This document shows, piece by piece, positions 55,856 through 64,000 of a stretch of DNA of 64,000 nt (its first letter is position 1; each line of letters opens with the position of its first letter). The position numbers and the translations under genes were made by a program. The notes beneath the pieces are model-generated. The model ran no database searches. It saw only the letters and a list, made by a program, of their open reading frames with translations, and was not told where the DNA came from. This stretch comes from Mallotus nudiflorus (lineage: Eukaryota; Streptophyta; Magnoliopsida; Malpighiales; Euphorbiaceae): contig CANTUR010000793.1 in NCBI GenBank assembly GCA_947683625.1, positions 310,001 to 374,000 on the forward strand, in the 5' to 3' direction.

Positions 55856-58033
55856 TGTAAACGATGGGGTTTAGCGTGAGTCCAAGATTTTAGCAACCAT
55901 GACACTATTTAGGCTTAGGGCCTTAGGGAACACACTACTATGTCACAAAGTCATAGCGTGGAGAAGAAGAGTCGCCACCCAGGGTAATAACTGGGACAAT
56001 TTGATTAGTGGTACTCGATTCTCTAAAAGAAAGTTAGCACCACAATCAGGAGATTCTAAGAATGGAATACTAACTTCTCTTAGTCTCATGTTCATTTAGA
56101 ATAATTTTATAAATGATTATTTCATCCTCTAATTACATGCAATTTTATTTAAACCCTATTTGACATCCATCTAACCCTAGGCATCTAGTCAATAAAATTA
56201 CACATAAAAAATGCACTCAAGATCACGTTGTCCCTAAGTATAAACTATGTTAATTTTATTAAAAAGTTAGCTAGATTTACATTTTATTTACAAGTGAGAA
56301 AGGGACTAAAGGTGGGCATACATTTTTTATTAATTAGTGAGCCTAGATCTATTTATCTTACTTTGTCTAAAAAATGGGCTTAAGTCTATTCAATTTTAAA
56401 GGAAAATTAAATTAATGGGCCTAAGTCTAACTTGGTTTTATTTTAAGTGAAAGGTGGCCCTAGGTCTATTTATTTTAAAAGAAATGAAATTAAATCTACT
56501 GAGCTAAGTCTAAACAAGTTTTAATTAACTAAGTGGGCCTGAAATCTAATTAACCTAAAGGACCTAAATTGATTATTTAAAGTCTTAAACCATTTTTTAA
56601 GCCTATTTAAAGTGAGTTGGACCTAAGTGTGGGCTTTAGGCCTAAAATAAAATAAAAACCCAAAAAAACACAATCCAAAATAAATAAAACATAAAAAGGG
56701 GGATCAAACAAACATTTTGGTGATTTTCTAGAAAAAAAACCTAAATCAATTACATGCGAACCCTAAATTAAGCTACTACCACCATTGATTTTAATTGATT
56801 TTTTACCCAATTAAACCTAATTACTAATTGATTTTAAATGCAGAAAATTAAATCTTTCATTATTCCCACTAATGGGGTTATTACAAACTATGTAAAAAAA
56901 TTAAAATTAACAATTATACACCCATGAATTAAAATAACTACACAAAACACATAAATGCAAAATGAAAATTAAAACCCTAATATCTACTAGAAAATAATAC
57001 AAATTATTCCATGGCATTCCATGGATCTTCTATTCATTCAAACACAGGCAGTATCCTCTTCAATCCACAATCGGACATTAAAATAAAAAAACATAGAAAC
57101 AAAAAGATTAGTAAAACTGAATCAATAACAAAATATCAATAAAAAAGATTATGAAATAAAAGAGAGAAGGGAAAGAGAAAATGGAGTGCTGTGCAAATGC
57201 TTGTTTTAGCCCCCCAGACTAGGATTTTCATCGTTGAAATTGAATTGTTGTTAATTCTGGACTGTAACTAAAAGAACAACGAATCACCCTCATTAAAATG
57301 AATCGTATCAAGAAAACTAAGGCTTTAAAAGAATAAAAGAAATCAAAGTTTATGGTGTATAGGGCGTTCTTAGTAGCATCTGGATTTTAGGGTTTTTTGC
57401 GCGGTCAGGTTTTTTTTATGTTGTTCTCTCTAGTCTTCTCCTGCCGCTTACGGTTTTTTCTCTTTATTTTTTTCCCCTTTTTCTCTTCTCCCTACACAAA
57501 CGCAGACTCTTTGCTTTTTAAAGCAGAGTCTGCCTACGTACTGACTTCCTCAATTACAAGAACAGACTATCTCTTCAAAATAGACCAATAACAAAATTTG
57601 ATTTTGAAAGCTCCTTACACGTTTTGAACACATAAAAAAAAATTTACTAGTAATAATAATATTATTAACTTTTTAACCAATCAAAACACTGAAAAATATA
57701 CGAAAAAATTAAGAAAATAGGTGAAAAATCGAAAAAAAAAAAAAGGACTTTTAACGCATCGGTAGTGTATAATGCCGATCAGCATTACACAATGTCAGTC
57801 GGCATTACACCAATGTCGATAGGCATTAAATGTCGATCCTAATTTTTTTAACTTTTAATTACCAAAAGACCCTTGAAATTTTGACTTCCTTGTAATTAAA
57901 TCCTAAAAAAATGTTGCAATTTTGTCCCTAAAGTCTAGAAAATCGACAACCAAGTTCAATTTTTTAATAAATTTCATCATAGGGGCTTACATCGTAATTG
58001 TGCACAATTGCATCTCGAAATTGGGTGCTTACA
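55856..58033 (-). repeat. 5' LTR of the complete Tat element (2178 bp)
   Basis: On the minus strand it starts TGTAAGCACCC at 58033 and ends GTTTACA at 55856. It is longer than the 3' LTR mainly because of extra palindrome units at 57771-57827. It includes a strong inverted repeat GCAGACTCT/AGAGTCTGC at about 57502-57532 enclosing TTTTTAAAG. Confidence 0.9.
57771..57827. repeat. U3 palindrome array, three units, 20-21 bp period
   Basis: AATGCCGATCAGCATT (57771), AATGTCAGTCGGCATT (57791) and AATGTCGATAGGCATT (57812), consensus AATGCCGATCGGCATT. Compared with the other Tat LTRs (AATTCCGATCGGAATT), a T-to-G on the left is matched by A-to-C on the right. Confidence 0.75.
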
Positions 58034-58038
58034 GAAAC
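58034..58038. other. Target-site duplication of the complete Tat element, right copy
   Basis: GAAAC, identical to 41014-41018. Confidence 0.9.
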
Positions 58039-59151
58039 CTTAGAGAATATAACATATTTATAGACCTCTAAGTAGGGTTTCATTTACCAAAACAGCTTTT
58101 TGGTAATTTCTCATTTATTATTATTCTGATTTTATTTAAAATTAAATCAAAAATAACATTCTATTTAAGATAACATTTACCTTAAATAAATAAACTATTT
58201 ATTTATTTCCACGAAGCATATTTGGGCTTCTCAAACCCATATCCGTTTTTGGACATGTTCTAAGTGTGTGACCTTGTAGGTTCACATGACATTGGCAATG
58301 GGCCTTAAATCTCTATTTAGACCTACAAGTCATAAGTGGCCTCTAGCAAGACATTATGACTACCCAAGTCTTGTGAAGTCAATAATCTGACATAACTTAA
58401 TTTATAATAAATATTGTAATCTCTTTATCACATGATATCTTCATTGAATATAAGGTATAGTTTTTATCATCCTTATATAATTCAATCATATTATTTCTTG
58501 ACTCTAAGTAGACTGAGAATGATAACTCTTTATTAATTCACTTTAGCATGGCCATGCATTTTCCTCAGTCTATCTTATCAAGGGGCCCATAGATATCTTA
58601 CTCAGATTAAATGATGGACAAATTCCTTCTCAATCATTCACATTCCTCACATAACTCATTTCATATCCAATAACAATCTATTTAATCATCCTGCTAAAGA
58701 TAATGTTAGATTTTGTCAAAATATATAATAGTTATGTAGAAATCCATAATGATTTTAAGGTCAAAGGACTAAATCAATATTATTATGATAAGAATTACTT
58801 ATGACAATTATCTACGTAGTATTCTCATGATGGGTCAATCCAGTACATTATTTTTTAAATAAGTACCTATAAGTTGACTTAATATCTCATATTCATGATC
58901 AGTAAAATATAATCATCAATCAACATCATACTAGCCATAACATATTGTTATGATTAAGGATAATTTGAATAAAACTCATATTTAATCTAAGGGTTTTACT
59001 ATCAAGTCACATACTTGATGACCTTAATAAGAATTGACTATTCAAGTAATTATCATAACATAAAATGATAATGAAAAATGCCTCTTCATTAAATAAAATG
59101 ATAAAGTCAAAACATGGTCATACATGATTGACTTAGTGCATATCACTAATG
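58039..59151 (-). repeat. Copia-type solo LTR, right part
   Basis: Continuation of 40620-41018. It has the long AT-rich 'gggccttaaatctctatttagacctacaagtc' style of Copia LTRs and ends GCATATCACTAATG before TCAAG. No Copia internal sequence is found on either side, hence a solo LTR. Confidence 0.5.
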
Positions 59152-60861
59152 TCAAGTTCATTATCAAAGCCATAAAATTAAAAAGTCATCTTATAATTTA
59201 ATCATATCATGGATGCAAGGGACTTAACAACATAGATATTTAAATTAAAATGCTACTTTTGAAGATGATGCCACACATACATACTATAATTAATCTTATT
59301 TCTGCAAAGAGCGTAAGTTCTCATCATATGGGAACATGAAGCCAAGACAATAATAAATGTTAAGGCTCTCTTGATTAAGTACTAAAAAGGAGTGGTACTT
59401 TCTGATGATTTATACAAACATGATACTTGTGAGTATAAGACCTAAAAGGTTTATTTTCATCTTGCAACAATGAAATTATCTTTTGTTAGGACACTTCTTC
59501 CACTAACTTGCTCTCATTATACAATATTATCTAGATATATATTGTAGTTGCATAAGATAGAGTATCAATTTTAAAAAACAACAGTCCAAGTGTGGCTATC
59601 AACTTAAATTTTGGATTTTCTTTGCAACCAGTAATAAATATAATCCTTATAAATTCCATATTCAAGTTATAAAAATACTATTCGACAAATGAAATTTGAT
59701 GTACCTACAATATAACTATGACTGATATAGGTATTTAAAATTAGCCACATAAATGCAACCACTAAAAAATTCTCATAGCATAATATTCCACTAAGTAAAT
59801 AATCTATTAATTATATCAAATAGGATAATAAAATAATTTTTCCTTCAAAGAAAACTCATAAAAATTGTAAAAAGATTAATTAAAAAAAATAAAGAACAAT
59901 AATAAATTTTACCAATTCTATTTATCTCACCATGCTCTTCTCAATAACTTATTTAGTTTCTTTTACATATCCTTGCAAATGAGTACTTCCTCCTAATACT
60001 AATGTGATATAAGAAAAATAAAAACATAAAATCACATCAATTTCTACTTGATTAGTTCAAAAGTAAAATGAATTAATTAGTTGCTAGTTCAATATCAATA
60101 ATGAAACTAACAATAATGTTATTGTTGCGATTTGATCATCAGTTAGGACTTATCCATGTCCATCTTTTAAGTTCAAAAGGCAACCTAAAAGATCATTATC
60201 AAGCAAAAATGTCTCCAAGAATCTCGAATGGCCTCTTCCTTGCCTATACATAAAATAACATATATATTAAGAACATAGGCGATGAAAAAAATATATATAA
60301 TAAAAACAAAAATCCAAACCTGCAATGAAGAAAGTGATGGCCCAACAACATATATTAAGAACCCATGCTACACATTATCAAAAAAACAACATATATCTTA
60401 AATCTTTTTCATTGCTGCCAAAAAACTATGAAAAAAAATTATAAATCCAAAAGAATGCAGCGAGATTAAGAAAAAAATCAAGAACAACAACGGATTTCAT
60501 CATTCTTTGCCATAATAGAGACTCATTAAACAGTTTATCGAAAAAGAAGGAAGGAGTACGACTGCATTGTAGAAAGAAAAGTAAGAAATAGAAATTAGGG
60601 CTTCATCTAGGTTAACAAACAAAATGACACAATTGCCTAATATGATGGAATTGTTTTTAGGTGTCTTTTCGAGAAAGGTAAAGGGCATAAATGGCAACAA
60701 CCAAAATGGGGCCGTTTTGCAGCAGAGTTGGTGTTCACTTGATGTGGGTAATGAATAATTTTGCATGCATGTTTAACAGTGGTGAAATAGAAATTAAAGC
60801 AAAATCAAATGGCTTCTATTTCACTGTAATGAACAATGAAATTAATGATCCAACTTTATAC

Positions 60862-60892
<31 letters not shown>

Positions 60893-60945
60893 AGTTATAT
60901 AATTATATTTATAATTACATGAGTTATATAATTATATTTATTTAG
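59152..60945. other. Unassigned AT-rich DNA with a CA microsatellite
   Basis: It starts with TCAAG, the putative solo-LTR target duplication. No gene is convincing; the frames at 60500-60766 (minus) and 60691-60945 (plus) lack recognisable domains. A (CA)n run lies at 60862-60889, followed by duplicated 'gttatataattatattta' units (60893-60943). Confidence 0.45.
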
Positions 60946-62208
60946 TTCTCACCTAAATAGGACACCCAAATTTAGCAAACCTAATTCACATATAAAATCA
61001 CATATCAAGAACAATCAACCATCAACACAATAATCAATAATCAACATTTATCAATTAGAACGCACATATTCCCCTTAACCAATTAGCTTAACAAAGACAT
61101 TTATAATTATTTAGTTTAAGTATTATATTCACATAAAATATTAAATTTATTTATTTACCTTTATTATTTTCATGCCTTTGCTTGCATTTACTTATGTGAC
61201 AGCCTCATTCTGAATTAGTTTAACTAAAATAAATAATAATTCACTTGTTTTAAACTCCTACAAAAAAATGGAACCTCATCTAGCATGATAACATCATTAA
61301 ACTAACTAAGCATATGAGGTTGCCAACTATAACAGATTTAATAGGATGAAGTTAAAAATTCCCCAAAAATTCCATAAAATGAATTTCAAGATAAAATTCC
61401 ATATCATTAACCCTATGTGTCTAAAGTAATTTAAAATTAATTTTGTTTCAATTAGAGATGTATAGAGAAAGAACCCTAAGAAATAATCCACCATACTCAA
61501 ACCATCGATAGAAACTGAGTAATAAAATGTTCAACTCCAAATAGCCATCAAAACAACAGATTTAGATTTCCTCTATTTCTATAAGTTTCATAATAAATAT
61601 CTCAAAGTTTCTTTAAGTGCAAACAACACCTAATTTGGAGTTACATAACTCAATTTATGGATTAAACAAATTGACTATTCAAATCTAAATTGAACTTCAG
61701 ACTTTTATTTCAGACTCAAGTTGTATATTAGTTTGCCCCCTCTAACTCCTATTTTTTCTAACCCTAATCTTCTATTCCAAAAGTTTTTTCCCTTCCTTTA
61801 TAATAGTCTATTAATCTTCCTTATCTCCCTCTTCTTTCTTTTCCTTTTTTTTTTTTGTCTTCTTTATATTGTCTCTTAATTTCTATTTTTTTTATTTTTC
61901 ATTCTCCTGTCCTCTTTTTCTTCTTTCCACCCAAAACTACTCATCAATCTCCCTCTCCCATTTCTACAATGTTCCAGCCCCTTCTCTTTTTTTTTTCTTT
62001 TTTTAAAATTAACTAAACCAATTTAAGCCATATATTTTTACCATTAATCAATTTAAACCCTTAATTTTCTAATTCTTGTTATGAACTTAATTATAAACAT
62101 TTATAATCTTCTCCTATTTAACGTTGGAATTAATGCCACACATATCTCATATATTTTTTATGTTTATATGATATACATGTTATGCAAATGCTTTAGGTGG
62201 GCGTTACA
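60946..62208 (-). repeat. Tekay-type LTR (5' part), minus orientation
   Basis: On the minus strand it starts TGTAACGCCCACC at 62208. It includes a pyrimidine-rich tract (61740-62005) and the segment homologous to 38428-39321. No adjoining Tekay coding region is seen on either side. Confidence 0.6.
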
Positions 62209-63640
62209 CAAGCTCTAGACAAGGTTAAACTCATTTGAGGACCTATTAAAGTATAATAGATCAGCCTTGTGTGTTTGTAAAATGATAGAATGACAAAAAA
62301 AATAAAAAGTTGTAATAAGAACAAGAGTAGTTAAATATAATTGATATACAAAACTAAGTATCTTATTCATGCTTTAATTTTAATTTATAAAACAAAAATT
62401 TAACCTTTGATTGTTGGAACTCTGATGAGTTTCTTTATGAATTAAAATCATTTAATTTATTTTATGTAAACACAAATTGGAAGCGTATGACGTTAGTGAA
62501 CTAATGTTGAGCATGGGCCTTAAGCTTGTTTTAAGACATTTTAATTGAATAGTTATATTCACTGTATCTTTACATTAACAACTCAAAATCAAATTGACCT
62601 CAAACATTATGAATTACATTACATGTTAAAATAACATAACTTTTTGAAATTTGACTACACATTAAAAGTAAAGATAATAAGTCTGGAATTACATAAAATT
62701 TCAACTACATGATTAATCTAATGTCAAAATGTTTGGTTGAACCTCAATTTAAACGTTTCAAAATTTTCAATATGTGATTTACGACAAAGTTATAATTGAT
62801 CATAAGAAATTATTGTAGTCTCTAACATCGAGAATATTTATGGAAATTGATAACAAGAATGTTCATATGATAGAGACATTGATAATACCAAAGTGTACAC
62901 TTAATTCCTACATGAGAAATGTGCAATATTTGAGGTCAGATACAAATTAATGTAAAATTATAAATTAAAATGAGAAAACGTTATGGAAAGGAAATGCATG
63001 TGACAATAACAATGACACTCGAACAAGAACTTGTAAAGCACATATGACACTAAAAGATATTAAACTCTTATTAAGGACATGACAAGGTTTGTCAGATTTA
63101 TTGTTATTATTGCCAAACTCAGATCGTAACTTTTAATGAGCCAAAAAAGGGGAAAGAAAATTACATCTTGGCCTATTAGGCCTTATTGTGTATACATGTA
63201 AGGCAAAATTAAGGTTTGAATTAAAAAAAAAATTATGCTGCAAGTGAAACTGAATTAAAGATAGAGTGTCTAGTGAATGTATATAAACAAAACTTTTCTT
63301 TCTAAAAAATTTACTAAAATAAAATAAAAACAAAAACAAAACAAATACAAAAAGCGAAAAGCGAAAATAAAAAATGAAAATAAAAATTGATCGAGAAAGA
63401 ATGAAATAAAAAATAAGGAAAATAATAATAATATCAGCTAAATCTCCATTAATTAAAAAAAAGAATAAAAAGTAAAAAAATAAGAAAATAAATAAATCAG
63501 AGAAAAAATGAGAAAAAATAATAAAAAAAAAGGAGAGGAAAAAAATGAAAAAGTAAGAAAAAAATAGTACATAAAAAATTGAGTTAAAAATATAATAAAT
63601 AAAAATGATATACATTTTAATAAAATTTTTGACATATTAC
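62209..63640. other. Unassigned DNA and a purine-rich low-complexity tract
   Basis: 62209-63220 has no recognisable gene or repeat. 63220-63620 is very A-rich with G interruptions (aaaataaaaacaaaaac, gaaaaagtaagaaaaaa). Its minus strand gives a long Phe/Ile/Leu-rich open frame that is a composition artefact. Confidence 0.5.
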
Positions 63641-64000
63641 AATATATATCTATATAAATTTAATGATTTTAATTTTATTTATATAAATACTTGCACATAG
63701 CATTTTTATGTATTAAAATAATAGCAACTGCACATGGAAATGGATGTATGAGAGTAGTCCGCACACAGATATCAATATGACACATGCCATAAGAATATTA
63801 CGACGCTCGCTACACACAACACACACGCCATTGTCAAAACCCTATCTATCTGGCTCAGCTGTCTGTCTATCTCGCTTGTGTATTTCTCTTTCCCTATAGC
63901 TCAAAAATTCCAAACCCTAAACCTAAAATTTCCTCAATTCCATCCAATCCAATCCAACAAAAAAAGGTAGAAAAAAATTATCTGAAAAATTCGAGCATCA
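63641..64000 (+). promoter_or_regulatory. Probable promoter and 5' leader of a host gene starting beyond the window
   Basis: TATA-like TATATAAAT (63653) and TTATATAAAT (about 63680) are followed by a C/T-rich leader with 'ctgtctgtctatctcgc' and telobox-like AAACCCTAA (63912-63920) and AAAACCCTA (63837-63845). Teloboxes near transcription starts are typical of plant housekeeping genes, ribosomal protein genes in particular. No ATG-initiated frame starts here, and composition is clearly less AT-rich than upstream. The gene itself is not visible. Confidence 0.45.

Larger units (their letters stand above)
41019..58033 (-). mobile_element. Full-length Tat-lineage Ty3/Gypsy element (17,015 bp) with two antisense genes
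   Basis: It has paired LTRs of 2124 and 2178 bp (about 93-95% alike by eye), a perfect 5-bp GAAAC duplication, a tRNA-Arg primer site and a purine tract. The minus strand carries gag, protease, reverse transcriptase, RNase H and integrase in Gypsy order. The Tat assignment rests on the tRNA-Arg primer, the archaeal-type RNase H and the long region after integrase with extra genes. Pol is broken, and half of the reverse transcriptase is deleted. Confidence 0.95.

Noticed and set aside
63133..63635. Long minus-strand open frame rich in Phe, Ile, Leu and Tyr (160 codons)
   Set aside because: It is the complement of a purine-rich low-complexity tract with few possible stop codons; no domain, signal or conserved pattern is present.
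63912..63920. Telomeric repeat
   Set aside because: Single AAACCCTAA motifs only, with no tandem TTTAGGG array; they fit telobox promoter motifs better.

Overview
This window is AT-rich nuclear DNA from a flowering plant, most likely a eudicot. The evidence is the transposable-element content: Ty3/Gypsy Tat-type and Tekay-like chromovirus elements, Ty1/Copia LTRs, RICESLEEPER-type and DUF659-type hAT transposases, a U-box/ARM gene fragment and a plant mobile domain gene with plant-style introns. I cannot name the species from the sequence. No intact host gene is visible. Nearly everything is nested, decaying transposons, and many lesions are C-to-T or G-to-A, including inside catalytic codons and a primer-binding site. 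That pattern fits long-term cytosine methylation.

Layout. 1-10555: a Tat-lineage element cut by the left window edge, with the end of its 5' LTR, a tRNA-Arg primer-binding site, a leader intron acceptor, a gag pseudogene, then about 5.3 kb without pol that carries three tandem arrays, and a 2.1 kb 3' LTR. It is a gag-only, non-autonomous element. 10556-11557: half of an older inverted LTR of the same family. 12014-12535: remnant of a U-box/ARM E3 ligase gene. 13200-14812: 3' end of a Copia element. 14813-16672: integrase and chromodomain-like end of a Tekay-like chromovirus. 16673-17345: another Tat LTR fragment.

17341-35980 is a very large imperfect inverted repeat, with arms of about 5.4 kb and a spacer of about 7.7 kb. 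Each arm holds a DUF659 hAT transposase, a Tekay LTR end and gag, and the same hAT insertion inside gag. The right side also keeps most of that Tekay pol (24001-26369), the whole inserted hAT element (26378-31360, with terminal inverted repeats and an 8-bp target duplication) and the C-terminal half of the first transposase (to 37447). 37860-40619: Tekay LTR pieces, including an exact 108-bp tandem duplication, and a third partial copy of arm sequence.

41019-58033 is a structurally complete 17.0 kb Tat element on the minus strand, bounded by a perfect GAAAC duplication, inserted into a Copia-type solo LTR. Reading right to left it has the 5' LTR, primer site, leader intron, gag, protease, reverse transcriptase with its second half deleted, RNase H, integrase, and then a 5.8 kb region. 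That last region carries two intron-containing genes on the opposite strand: a plant mobile domain gene (44176-46811) and a DUF7745-like gene (47136-48568). 58039-62208: rest of the solo LTR, unassigned DNA and another Tekay LTR. 62209-64000: unassigned DNA, a purine-rich tract and what looks like the promoter and 5' leader of a host gene that would start just outside the window.

The most unusual signals are these. Short palindromic or hairpin units with paired, compensatory substitutions recur in the tandem arrays of both Tat elements and in their LTR U3 regions. Two captured, intron-bearing cellular-type genes sit antisense in one Tat element. The giant inverted duplication has nested-insertion junctions shared by both arms.
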